Positions 1-7,328 of a stretch of 31,005 bases of DNA are shown here, one piece after another; the stretch's first letter is position 1; the number at the start of each line of letters is the position of its first letter. The notes beneath the pieces were generated by a model. That model was not told where the DNA came from and ran no database searches. It saw only the letters and a list, made by a program, of their open reading frames with translations. Made by a program: the position numbers and the translations under genes. This DNA comes from Bacteroidales bacterium (GTDB taxonomy: Bacteria > Bacteroidota > Bacteroidia > Bacteroidales > F082). The stretch spans positions 1 through 31,005 of the forward strand of contig CAAGMM010000123.1 of NCBI GenBank assembly GCA_900771045.1, read 5' to 3'.

Positions 1-177
1 GCGATGATTATCGAGTTGAAGAACAACAAGTCCGCAGAATCGGCGGTAAACCAGATTAAGGAGAAGAAATACGACGACCTTTTAGAGCATTATCGCGGCA
101 GAATGCTCTTCGTCGGCATAAATTATGACGAGAAGACGAAGGCGCACGAGTGCGAGATTGAGGAATTTGGGCTGTGA
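1..177 (+). CDS. C-terminal fragment of a PD-(D/E)XK nuclease-domain protein (DUF1703-like AAA-ATPase family)
   Basis: This is the last 58 codons of a gene cut by the left window edge; frame 1 is open from base 1 to a TGA at 175-177. The visible residues include an I-I-E-L-K core (E-x-K of a PD-(D/E)XK nuclease fold), then a helix with A-V-N-Q-I-K-E-K-K-Y and a strand with L-F-V-G-I-N-Y. That pattern matches the C-terminal nuclease-like domain found behind an AAA-ATPase domain in the DUF1703 proteins that are very abundant in Bacteroidota. The ATPase part is outside the window, so the assignment rests on this tail alone. The biological role of the family is not established. The last bases and the stop codon lie inside a 7-base repeat array (171-232), so the native C-terminus may have been altered. 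Confidence 0.65.
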   Translation, partial: AMIIELKNNKSAESAVNQIKEKKYDDLLEHYRGRMLFVGINYDEKTKAHECEIEEFGL

Positions 178-232
178 GCCGTGAGCTTTGAGCAATGAGC
201 TTTGAGCAGTGGGCTGCTTACGATATTTACGT
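171..232 (+). repeat. Heptad array GCNNTGA x6 ending in a 20-base terminal motif (copy A)
   Basis: Six consecutive 7-base units run 171-212: GCTGTGA, GCCGTGA, GCTTTGA, GCAATGA, GCTTTGA, GCAGTGG. They are followed by GCTGCTTACGATATTTACGT at 213-232. The first unit carries the stop codon of the gene at 1-177. A second array of the same design, with the same terminal motif except for one base, is at 30031-30099. I do not recognise it as a named element. Confidence 0.85.
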
Positions 233-263
233 TTCTAATCGTCAAATCGAGGGTATGAAAAAA

Positions 264-283
264 AATCACGATTTCGACGGATT
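264..283 (-). terminator. Candidate weak Rho-independent terminator of the radical SAM operon
   Basis: Read on the minus strand, an imperfect hairpin (AATC plus CG pairing with CG plus GATT, one bulged base, 7-base loop) is followed by a run of T. The A-run on the plus strand spans 258-265. It lies 17 bases past the stop of the radical SAM gene, where a terminator is expected. The stem is short, so confidence is low. Confidence 0.4.
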
Positions 284-300
284 CAGCATCAAAAGCCGCC

Positions 301-1056
301 TTATTCCTTTATTTGAACCTTAAATCCTTCGTCGATTAAGGGTTTCAGCAGGTTCTGCATTTCTTCGACGCTGAATTTCCGCAGGTTCTGTGCCGGCGTT
401 GGGCGGTCGATTGTGTAAACCATAATTTCGCGCGGTTTCAGGTCACGCACTATCGACATCCAGCCGTCCAAAACATCTTGCGACGACGAGTCGAAATCAT
501 CGCTGCGCAGGAACATCGTCTGAAGCACGAAGTCGCCGTCGAACTTGCGCAAAGCCTCAACGACACGCCTGACATCATAACCTTTGTGAGGCCTGTTTAT
601 CTTGTTAATCAATTCGTTAGTCGGAGCGTCAATCTTCATAATCGGGTTGTCGATTTTGCGCAGGGCCGCCAAAACATCTGGACGATGAACCTGCGTCGCA
701 TTCGACAAAACCGAAACTTTCGCATTGGGAGCGTATTTGTCGCGCAGGGCGATAACGTCGTCGACAATTTGCGGAAAATCCGGATGAATCGTTGACTCGC
801 CGTCACCGGAAAATGTTATCGAATCAACTTTAACGCCTTGTTTTTCAAGTTCTTGCAATTTCTTTTCCAAATCATTGCGAACTTTTTCTACAGAAGGGAG
901 AACCGTGTCGTCGAGGCCGTCTTTGTTCCAGCCGCATTCGCAGTAAATACAGTCGAATGTGCAGAGTTTTCCGTTTTCTGGAAGGAGGTTGATGCCTAAC
1001 GAAACGCCGAGCCTGCGGCTTATAATCGGACCGAAAACAGTTTTTTCACGTAACAT
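301..1056 (-). CDS. Radical SAM protein (COG0731-like)
   Basis: 251 residues. The cysteine motif C32-x3-C36-x2-C39 (C-T-F-D-C-I-Y-C) binds the 4Fe-4S cluster used to cleave S-adenosylmethionine; a further Cys41 follows. The segment S-F-S-G-D-G-E-S-T at about 81-89 fits the GGE-type SAM-binding strand of the superfamily. The N-terminal F-G-P-I-x-S-R-R-L-G-x-S-L-G-I-N pattern is typical of COG0731-type radical SAM proteins, which are related to the wybutosine enzyme TYW1 but widespread in bacteria without that pathway. The substrate is unknown. It is the last gene of a four-gene minus-strand operon, 12 bases after the mevalonate-kinase-like gene. That spacing suggests co-transcription but does not prove a role in isoprenoid synthesis. 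Confidence 0.85.
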   Translation of the reverse strand: MLREKTVFGPIISRRLGVSLGINLLPENGKLCTFDCIYCECGWNKDGLDDTVLPSVEKVRNDLEKKLQELEKQGVKVDSITFSGDGESTIHPDFPQIVDDVIALRDKYAPNAKVSVLSNATQVHRPDVLAALRKIDNPIMKIDAPTNELINKINRPHKGYDVRRVVEALRKFDGDFVLQTMFLRSDDFDSSSQDVLDGWMSIVRDLKPREIMVYTIDRPTPAQNLRKFSVEEMQNLLKPLIDEGFKVQIKE

Positions 1057-1068
1057 TCTTTACAAAAT

Positions 1069-1962
1069 TTAGGTTGATAATTTTTTGATTGGAAATTTAT
1101 CTTGAATATCAATGGTTTCGTCTTTTGTGAAGGCGATGAAGAAGCCGCCGCCGCCCGAGCCCGAAATCTTGATACAGAAACGTCTGTCGTTACGGGCGGC
1201 GGCGAACAACGGCATTATATTTTCCGGAATCATCGGCTTGAACAGTCGCGTCTGCAAATCCGACAGTTCACCCACAGCCGCGAAAAACGTGCCTGTATCG
1301 CCGGAAATCATCGTGTCGATACATTTTTTTACACACGGAACATATTCATTTTCAAATATATTCATGTATTTTTTATCGTTTCTGCATTCTTTGAAATACG
1401 AGACAAGCGGCCCCGTCTTGCTTTTAATCCCGCTGTCAATCAGAAAAACCTTTATTTCCGGAGTGAGAAAATCGTTGTCCAACAACTTAAATCCGTCTTT
1501 TGAAATCACGAAAGGCTGTCCGAAATAACACTGAAGAGGGTCGTTACCGGAACTGCTACTGTGGAAACAATTTTCCATCTTGGCAAAAATCACTTTGAGA
1601 ATCAATGAATTGGCATTTTTTTTCTTTCCGTAATGGTCATAAACGGCGGCCACCAAAGCACCCGAACTGCCGAGTCCGTAACCCGACGGAATATTCGATT
1701 TCAAATATAATCCCGATTTTATATCTTCCTCAAAGGCAGACAATTCCAAAACGTCATCAAAATTATTTTCTTTTAAGTAGGAAAGAAACTTTTTGAGGTT
1801 TCTGTTTGAACTAATCGCATGATAATCAGGATTTTTACAAAAAAAATCCCATTCAGCCGAAGCGTCGCGGTAAGGCACGAGCAGGGCGTCGGCACCAAAA
1901 ATCATCGAATATTCTCCAAAAAGAATGACTTTCCCGCTGTATTTTTTTGATTTCATCTTCAC
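1069..1962 (-). CDS. GHMP kinase, mevalonate-kinase-like
   Basis: 297 residues, predicted cytoplasmic. The N-terminus has the strand K-V-I-L-F-G-E-Y of mevalonate-type GHMP kinases. The ATP-binding motif P92-S-G-Y-G-L-G-S-S-G-A-L and the C-terminal glycine loop K-I-S-G-S-G-G-G-G (265-273) are both intact. The motif F-H-S-S-S-S-G-N-D-P (133-142) sits where mevalonate kinases carry H-G-x-x-S-G-x-D, so Asp141 would be the catalytic base; the usual Gly after His is Ser here. The family reaction is ATP-dependent phosphorylation of mevalonate. The neighbour 7 bases upstream is diphosphomevalonate decarboxylase, which strongly supports a mevalonate-pathway role. Whether this enzyme acts on mevalonate or on phosphomevalonate cannot be decided from sequence alone, and no second GHMP kinase is present in the window. 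Confidence 0.8.
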   Translation of the reverse strand: MKMKSKKYSGKVILFGEYSMIFGADALLVPYRDASAEWDFFCKNPDYHAISSNRNLKKFLSYLKENNFDDVLELSAFEEDIKSGLYLKSNIPSGYGLGSSGALVAAVYDHYGKKKNANSLILKVIFAKMENCFHSSSSGNDPLQCYFGQPFVISKDGFKLLDNDFLTPEIKVFLIDSGIKSKTGPLVSYFKECRNDKKYMNIFENEYVPCVKKCIDTMISGDTGTFFAAVGELSDLQTRLFKPMIPENIMPLFAAARNDRRFCIKISGSGGGGFFIAFTKDETIDIQDKFPIKKLST

Positions 1963-1969
1963 TTAAGAA

Positions 1970-2971
1970 TTATTCAACGCCGTCGGAGATGAAAACTCCG
2001 TTGTGGCAATATTGTTTTAACTCGTTGATAATGAAGTTGTTGACTTCTTTTTGGCAGTCTTGTGGGAAAAGGCAGTGTACGTTTGGGCCGGCATCAAGGG
2101 TGAAACAGAGCGGTATCTTCGTATCTTGTCTGAAACGCCTTATCTCGCTGATGATTTTCTTCGTATTCTCCTCCATCAAGACGAAAGGCGGAGTCGATGT
2201 CTCCATAAGATGATGAAGTGTAAGTGCTTCATTTTCAGTTATTTTAATAAAATCTTCGATGTCGCCGAGTTTGAGTGCGGTAAGAAGTCTTTGTGCGTTT
2301 TCGCGTGCCTGGGCGTAGCGTATCTGCGCTTCTGGATGCGTGTCCATCAAGGCATGTCCGGCACGGCTTGAGACGCTTTTCTCCTTTGAGCTCACAATCA
2401 GAATCGTGTCGTTGTAGGTTTTGAAAACCGGATGAATGCGGTCTTCGATGGAAACAGCGTACTCGTCGGAACTGCCCGGCACGGTCGGCATCAAGCCCCA
2501 TAAGGCCATTTTTGGAAAGACGGAACGGGAAGCGGAGCCGGAAGCAAGTCGTGCATAATACGAAACTCGTTGTAAATCAATTGAATGTGAGTCGTTTTTA
2601 ACTATTCGCTCAATATCTAAAAGACAAAAAGCGAGTGCGCTCATCGAAGAGGCCGAAGACGCAATTCCCGACGAATGCGGAAACGAATTTCGACTTTCGA
2701 TTTCTAATTCGACATTTTTCAGAAAAGGAAAATCATTTGCCACAGACTGAAAAAACTTGTCGATTTTTAGTTTAAAGGCATCGTTTTCTTTTCCTTCAAA
2801 ATAAAACTTCGATTTATAACAATCTGATTCACAGAACTTTATGCTTGTTTCGGTATAACATTTGCTCAATGTGAAGCTTATCGAAGGGTTATTGGGGAGC
2901 TGGTTGCCGTGTTTTCCCCAATACTTCACGATGGCGATGTTTGACGGGCTTTTGTGACAAACTTTATTCAT
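1970..2971 (-). CDS. mvaD: Diphosphomevalonate decarboxylase
   Basis: 333 residues, close to the usual length of about 330. It catalyses the ATP-dependent decarboxylation of diphosphomevalonate to isopentenyl diphosphate. Diagnostic motifs are all present: S-P-S-N-I-A-I-V-K-Y-W-G-K (8-20), the phosphate-binding N-S-F-P-H-S-S-G-I-A-S-S-A-S-S (95-109), R-L-A-S-G-S-A-S-R-S (141-150), S-R-A-G-H-A-L-M-x-T-H-P (202-212) and T-L-D-A-G-P-N-V-H (291-299), whose Asp293 is the expected catalytic base. It follows the DUF5686 gene by 3 bases and precedes the mevalonate-kinase-like gene by 7 bases, all on the minus strand. HMG-CoA synthase, HMG-CoA reductase and phosphomevalonate kinase are not in this window. 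Confidence 0.93.
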   Translation of the reverse strand: MNKVCHKSPSNIAIVKYWGKHGNQLPNNPSISFTLSKCYTETSIKFCESDCYKSKFYFEGKENDAFKLKIDKFFQSVANDFPFLKNVELEIESRNSFPHSSGIASSASSMSALAFCLLDIERIVKNDSHSIDLQRVSYYARLASGSASRSVFPKMALWGLMPTVPGSSDEYAVSIEDRIHPVFKTYNDTILIVSSKEKSVSSRAGHALMDTHPEAQIRYAQARENAQRLLTALKLGDIEDFIKITENEALTLHHLMETSTPPFVLMEENTKKIISEIRRFRQDTKIPLCFTLDAGPNVHCLFPQDCQKEVNNFIINELKQYCHNGVFISDGVE

Positions 2972-2974
2972 AAG

Positions 2975-5527
2975 TCAGAATTGAAGTGTGACGGAACACA
3001 TAATGCTCCATTTGTCGATGTCGGGGTTGTCTAAATAGGTGAAACGCCTCACGTAGTCAAGTCGTAAGATGCTGAAAATGTTGGCGATACCGAAACTCGC
3101 CTCCATATATGGGCCGTCGTCGAAGGTGAACATCGTTGGTCGTCCCTTGTCGTCGATGGGGAACGGGAAAATCGTTTTACCCATATTTTTCGGGTTGTTT
3201 TCATTTGAAAGACCGCCCCAGATGGCTTTGAAAGTGAAGACCTCGCACATTTTGAAGTTGCCGATGAGCGGTATTCTGTGGAGGATGAAGCCCTTCATAT
3301 CGTAAGTCACTTTGACGTCGAAGAAATAGTCGGCGGCGAACTCGTAGTTGTTCATCAGGTTGAACGCGTTGTGGTTGAGGAAGAACGACTGGTTTCCACT
3401 TGGGATATAGAGAAGCGGATAAGGTGCTGTCCCGAAGACTTTCCCGGCGCCGAGGTCGATATTGGCGATACCGAGGACGCTGAGGAACCATTTTTTATGA
3501 AATGCCGCGGTGAGTTTGTGAAACTCGTAGTCACCGTCGAGAAGCGGAGAACTGTAGTTGTAGCCTAACGTTATCACCGGTGCGACTGATGTCGCGACAC
3601 GAACCCTGTTCTGCTGCAGCTGATAAAATTTCTCGTTGTGGGCGTATCGGAATGTCATTCCGAAGGTGGTCGTTCTCAGCGGACGATATTCTTTTCCTTC
3701 AAAAGTCGTGAAGTTGAGGCCGTCGGAGAGAGTTCTCTGCTCAAGATATTCGGCGGAGAAGTTAAGTCCGATGCCGTATTTGAATTCGAAGTCGTATTGA
3801 CCTTTCACCTTGTCAATCAGCACCATTTTATTGGTTTTCCCGCGGCTGACGAGTGTGCTGATGCGGTCGCCGTCGGAGAAATCCTGCTCGCCGAAGACTT
3901 CTCTTCCCGGAGTGAAGGTATTGTGTTCCAATGTCAATGTCGCGAGGTTCTGCGGAAATTCCCATTGATGGTGGATCTTGTCGTTGAAGGAATACATTAT
4001 CTGTCCGCGCCATTTCCAGGCGTTGTCCTTGCAGCCGTACGCGACGAATCCGCCTAAAAAAAGGTGTTTGTTGAACTTCGTGTTCGTTTTTCCGCCGACG
4101 CGGATGCGCAGGCCTTCGACATCGTTCTTACTCAGGCTGTTCCAAATCGGGCCGTAGTCAATCCAGCCGACATCAAAATACTCATAGCCGATGGCCATTA
4201 TCGAGTTGATGAGTGCGCGATAACCCATATTTTTGTTGAGCATCTTGGCGTTGTCGTAAATGGCGGTCTCGTGTTCCGACAAGGTGTCGAGGCGGTTTTC
4301 GGCCCAATAGTCGTCGTTCTGCTCCATAAAGCCGTCCTTTCTGACGATTTCCTTATCGAAGCCGTAGAAGTCGTCAGGTTTTGGCTGGTTGGAGACGAAA
4401 TTCGTTATAATTCCCGTTTTTTTCGCGTGAACGGCGAGACCGATATAGCTGAAGTCGATGATGAGGTTGTAGCCTTTCGGGCGCATGATGCTGTCAACGA
4501 GTTCGTATTCCTGTTCGTAAAGCATTGATTCGACGAAGTTTGTCCCGGAGCCTTTTGGCAGGTGGAGCTGCGACTTGCTGATGGCATACGAGCCGTCGAG
4601 CTTAATCCACAGGACGCCGGAAAGGCCGAGGTCGCGGCGGTTGGCGGTCGTGAAGGTGAGGACGGCGCACGTGTCGTTGTGCAGAACCGTCGTGTCTGAG
4701 ATGAAGAAATGGTAGAACGTCGGCGCGATAGACGACAGAGGCGAAGTGTATTCGTTGTTCAGAAGGAAGATCGTCGGGCTGTAAATATCGACGTCGCCGA
4801 CGATGTTTTCAAGAACCGGCTCGAGTGTCGAGAAATCGAAGAACTTGCTGACTTCGACGTCCTTCACGGCATTGATGACCGTTTTGCGGCACAACGGTTC
4901 GCGGCGGTAATACGACTCCGAGAGTTTCTCGATGAGATACAGCGACAGATAGTTCTTTCCCGTCAATTCAGATTTCTGAATATTCTTAAAGATTTGATTA
5001 TAAGAAGCTTTGCTATGAGCTCCGACGCTGTCGCCGAGGTTCGACAGGCCGAGTTCCAACTTAAAATATTCGTCGTATTGGTAATAGTCGTAAGCGGAGA
5101 TGTTGTTGTTTCTCTTCTTGCTTTGGACTTTCTTTATCAGTTCCACGGCGGGGTTGTTCTTTCTTGTATATTTGACGCGCCGGTCGGCCCGGACTTCCAC
5201 CGCCGAGAGCTCTATCGCTTCCGAGGCGAGCTTGATGTTGATAGTTTGAGTGACGAAACGGTCTATCTTCCGGCTCTGCGTCTTGTAGCCGGCATACTGA
5301 TATTCTATTTTGTCGAAGACGTCGCGGGTCTCTAAGCGGTAATATCCGTTGAGGTCGGTCGTGGTGCCGCGCGTCTCGTCCTTCACCTTGTAAGTGATGG
5401 TAGCGTAGGGAAGAGGTTCGCCGGTCTCATGATCGACGACGCGCCCTTTGATAGTTGTTACCTGCGCCAAAGCCCCCTCACAGAGAAGCAACAACGCGAA
5501 AAATATAAGGTTACTGATATGTTTCAT
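2975..5527 (-). CDS. DUF5686 outer-membrane protein with carboxypeptidase-regulatory-like N-domain
   Basis: 850 residues. An N-terminal signal peptide (about 1-21, ending A-L-A-Q) precedes a beta-sandwich carboxypeptidase-regulatory-like domain (about 24-100: I-K-G-R-V-V-D-x-E-T-G-E-P-L-P-Y-A-T-I and the later T-T-D-L-N-G-Y-Y-R-L). The rest fits the DUF5686 family, with a large C-terminal beta-barrel-like region rich in alternating aromatic residues that ends in V-T-L-Q-F, an outer-membrane-type terminal Phe. The function of DUF5686 proteins is not established, and no plug domain of a TonB receptor is visible. It is the promoter-proximal gene of the mvaD / GHMP kinase / radical SAM operon, with 3 bases between its stop and the mvaD start. 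A TATCTTTG box lies 19 bases upstream of its start. Confidence 0.85.
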   Translation of the reverse strand: MKHISNLIFFALLLLCEGALAQVTTIKGRVVDHETGEPLPYATITYKVKDETRGTTTDLNGYYRLETRDVFDKIEYQYAGYKTQSRKIDRFVTQTINIKLASEAIELSAVEVRADRRVKYTRKNNPAVELIKKVQSKKRNNNISAYDYYQYDEYFKLELGLSNLGDSVGAHSKASYNQIFKNIQKSELTGKNYLSLYLIEKLSESYYRREPLCRKTVINAVKDVEVSKFFDFSTLEPVLENIVGDVDIYSPTIFLLNNEYTSPLSSIAPTFYHFFISDTTVLHNDTCAVLTFTTANRRDLGLSGVLWIKLDGSYAISKSQLHLPKGSGTNFVESMLYEQEYELVDSIMRPKGYNLIIDFSYIGLAVHAKKTGIITNFVSNQPKPDDFYGFDKEIVRKDGFMEQNDDYWAENRLDTLSEHETAIYDNAKMLNKNMGYRALINSIMAIGYEYFDVGWIDYGPIWNSLSKNDVEGLRIRVGGKTNTKFNKHLFLGGFVAYGCKDNAWKWRGQIMYSFNDKIHHQWEFPQNLATLTLEHNTFTPGREVFGEQDFSDGDRISTLVSRGKTNKMVLIDKVKGQYDFEFKYGIGLNFSAEYLEQRTLSDGLNFTTFEGKEYRPLRTTTFGMTFRYAHNEKFYQLQQNRVRVATSVAPVITLGYNYSSPLLDGDYEFHKLTAAFHKKWFLSVLGIANIDLGAGKVFGTAPYPLLYIPSGNQSFFLNHNAFNLMNNYEFAADYFFDVKVTYDMKGFILHRIPLIGNFKMCEVFTFKAIWGGLSNENNPKNMGKTIFPFPIDDKGRPTMFTFDDGPYMEASFGIANIFSILRLDYVRRFTYLDNPDIDKWSIMCSVTLQF

Positions 5528-5545
5528 ACACCAATATTAACGCTG

Positions 5546-5553
5546 CAAAGATA
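5546..5553 (-). promoter_or_regulatory. Bacteroidota -7 box TATCTTTG upstream of the DUF5686-mvaD operon
   Basis: On the minus strand TATCTTTG matches the TAnnTTTG consensus of the Bacteroidota primary sigma factor, 19-26 bases upstream of the DUF5686 ATG. I do not see a clear TTG at -33; the expected place falls inside the direct repeat at 5563-5597. Confidence 0.55.
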
Positions 5554-5562
5554 CAAATTATT

Positions 5563-5663
5563 ATGGAACGAGCGAAAATATTGATGACAGATTCAACGAC
5601 AGGATAGCGTCGCTCTTTTCGCAATGCTATGAAACGAGTGAAAATATTGATGACAGATTCAAC
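5563..5663. repeat. Pair of 35-base direct repeats with a 31-base spacer
   Basis: Copy 1 is 5563-5597 and copy 2 is 5629-5663. They differ at only two positions (G/A at position 4, C/T at position 11) and share the last 24 bases, including AAAATATTGATGACAGATTC. The intervening 31 bases (5598-5628) are not related to the repeat. They occupy the gap between the LRR gene and the DUF5686 operon. No coding or RNA function was recognised. Confidence 0.85.
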
Positions 5664-5699
5664 AGACTGAAAAAGAAGCTTTAACGGATTCTGACACCT

Positions 5700-6716
5700 T
5701 CACTCCGTCTTCTTAAACATCACTTGCTTCGGATTATAAAGGATGATCGCGGCTTTGTCGTTTTGACCGGTTATTTCCACCGACGGGCAGTCTTCGCAGG
5801 GTTCGCCCATTTCTCCGAATGCCTCCGCTTTCCCCTTCTCGACTCCGACGAAATGAGCCTCGTCATAAACGGGAAGAAACGGCTGTAGCTTCGCGATAGC
5901 GGCTTCTTTATGGGAATTGATGGCCGCCCTGCTTTTCGCGGAATTGATATTGTCAATCTCGTCCTGAATAAGCGATTTCAAAACACTGCTGTCGGAATAC
6001 GGTTCCATCGCGGCGACGACGGCTTCCAACGCGGCCTGCTTATACGGTTCCAAATCCATATAACGGTTTGACGTAAAATAACCGCCGTGCCATGCAGCCA
6101 CATTGCTCTCCGGCAGATATTCTTCTTCCCAGCCATCCGGCAGAGTCAGATAAACTATCGAACCCGGAGAATCCACGCCGGAAAAAGCGTCTTCCCCAAT
6201 ATTGTCTTGACAGGCCGTGCTGTTAAAAGTGACATAAAACAGACCTGAACAGTTTTTGAAAGCCCTTTCTCCCATCGAAGTGAGGGAAGCCGGAAAATCA
6301 ATGATATACAGACTTTTGCATTGCCCGAAAGCCTGTTCTTCTATCGAAGTGATGGGCGCGTTTTCTAAATTCGAGACAGCTTTTAATTTAACGCAGTCAT
6401 AGAAAGCGTTATCTTTAATCAAAGTGACGGTAGCGGGAATGAAAACTGAATCTAATTCTGTAGAACCGTAGAAAGCGCCGCTTCCAATTGCTGTGACGGT
6501 ATAGTCTGAATCCCCATAACTGACGATGTCGGGAATATCGACGTTGCCCGAGTATAAAGGAAATTTTTTTATCACTTCCACGGTTTTGTCAACTTCGGAA
6601 GTAATGCTGTATAAGATGCCGTCAACTTCAAATTCGACGGCCTTATCTACTTCGGCGGATAGTTTGGTGTTCGCCAATATCGCGGCAGCCAAAAGGAAAA
6701 TGATTTTTTTCATCAT
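5700..6716 (-). CDS. BspA-like leucine-rich-repeat secreted protein
   Basis: 338 residues. A signal peptide is evident (about 1-21, K-K-I-I-F-L-L-A-A-A-I-L-A). From about residue 60 to 200 there are BspA-type leucine-rich repeats, recognisable as repeated I-x-x-x-A-F-x-x-C/S-x-x-L-x-x-V/I-x-x-P: for example I-G-S-G-A-F-Y-G-S-T-E-L, I-K-D-N-A-F-Y-D-C-V-K-L, I-E-E-Q-A-F-G-Q-C-K-S-L and M-G-E-R-A-F-K-N-C-S-G-L. The C-terminal part is helical and charged, then ends in I-I-L-Y-N-P-K-Q-V-M-F-K-K-T-E; I see no convincing T9SS C-terminal domain. Such proteins are exported and often surface-exposed in Bacteroidales; the ligand is unknown. It is probably transcribed alone from the promoter at 6775-6804. 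Confidence 0.85.
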   Translation of the reverse strand: MMKKIIFLLAAAILANTKLSAEVDKAVEFEVDGILYSITSEVDKTVEVIKKFPLYSGNVDIPDIVSYGDSDYTVTAIGSGAFYGSTELDSVFIPATVTLIKDNAFYDCVKLKAVSNLENAPITSIEEQAFGQCKSLYIIDFPASLTSMGERAFKNCSGLFYVTFNSTACQDNIGEDAFSGVDSPGSIVYLTLPDGWEEEYLPESNVAAWHGGYFTSNRYMDLEPYKQAALEAVVAAMEPYSDSSVLKSLIQDEIDNINSAKSRAAINSHKEAAIAKLQPFLPVYDEAHFVGVEKGKAEAFGEMGEPCEDCPSVEITGQNDKAAIILYNPKQVMFKKTE

Positions 6717-6774
6717 AACTGTGTCGAATTCGTTATAAATGCCACTTTTTGACTCGCATTTTCAATTAACATTG

Positions 6775-6804
6775 CAAAGTTACGCAAAAAACTTCAAAAT
6801 ACAA
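6775..6804 (-). promoter_or_regulatory. Bacteroidota promoter (TTG - 19 bases - TAACTTTG) of the LRR gene
   Basis: On the minus strand, TTG (6802-6804) and TAACTTTG (6775-6782) are separated by 19 bases, matching the Bacteroidota -33/-7 arrangement. The -7 box ends 58 bases before the LRR start codon. The -33 element lies in the left arm of the inverted repeat 6802-6898. Confidence 0.7.
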
Positions 6805-6898
6805 GAGACAGATGTGATTTTTGCGGAGGGAAATGAATTTCAAGGCGGGTTCTACAAATCCAACAATGCTCGTACGCCATAGTTGCATTTGTCTCTTG
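6802..6898. repeat. Inverted repeat, 13-base arms
   Basis: CAAGAGACAGATG (6802-6814) is complementary to CATTTGTCTCTTG (6886-6898) in 12 Watson-Crick pairs plus one G-T pair, with 71 bases between the arms. No target-site duplication was seen at the ends. It occupies the gap between the MerR and LRR genes and touches the -33 box of the LRR promoter. Confidence 0.7.
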
Positions 6899-6938
6899 AA
6901 TTCAGGAAAGTCTAATTGTCAAATTTTCAGCCCCACCT

Positions 6939-7283
6939 CTAACCATTCGTTTCAGCCTGTTTGTCGGCGAGTTGCTTATCCAAATCGAGAAGAAACTTTT
7001 TGGCGGCGTTGAGTGTCATGATGACGGAACTCTTGTCCTCCAACTTGTCGAATTTCTCTTTGATGGCGTTTTTCGCGCCTTCCAAAGTGTAACCCTGCAC
7101 TTTGACGAGCTGGTAGATGACGTGAATATAGCGGATGTCGCGCTCGGTGAACTTGCGGTTGCCCGTGGTGCTTTTGCGCGGACGCAGAACGGGAAACTCG
7201 TTTTCCCAGTAACGTATGAGCGAGGTGTTCACGTTAAACATTTTCGCAACTTCGCCAATGCTGTAATATAATTTCGGTGTCAT
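6939..7283 (-). CDS. MerR-family transcriptional regulator
   Basis: 114 residues, a single-domain size common for this protein in Bacteroidota. The N-terminus is a MerR-type winged helix-turn-helix: Y-S-I-G-E-V-A-K-M-F (7-16), then S-L-I-R-Y-W-E-N-E-F (21-30), T-G-N-R-K-F-T-E-R-D-I (40-50) and G-Y-T-L-E-G-A-K (64-71). A short charged coiled-coil-like tail follows, with no effector-binding domain and no cysteine sensor site, so this is not a metal or redox MerR of classical type. It sits 45 bases after the M23 peptidase gene on the same strand and is probably co-transcribed with it. The target genes are unknown. Confidence 0.9.
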   Translation of the reverse strand: MTPKLYYSIGEVAKMFNVNTSLIRYWENEFPVLRPRKSTTGNRKFTERDIRYIHVIYQLVKVQGYTLEGAKNAIKEKFDKLEDKSSVIMTLNAAKKFLLDLDKQLADKQAETNG

Positions 7284-7328
7284 ATCATTTGTATTTTATT
7301 TCGGTGAATTTATAGAACCCACCTTTAT

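Noticed and set aside
4709..5335. 208-codon plus-strand open frame opposite the DUF5686 gene
   Set aside because: Fully antisense to a recognisable gene, hydrophobic/charged pattern without domain signature, no promoter or start context.
5563..5663. A minimal CRISPR array
   Set aside because: Only two repeats and one spacer, no terminal dyad in the repeat, a partly repeat-like AT/CG composition, and no cas gene in the window. Kept as an unexplained direct repeat.
5563..5670. Two tiny ORFs starting M-K-R-V-K-I-L-M-T-D-S-T that look like a DegV-type protein start
   Set aside because: Each reaches a stop after about 14 codons, and the two base differences both change amino acids, so there is no sign of coding constraint.
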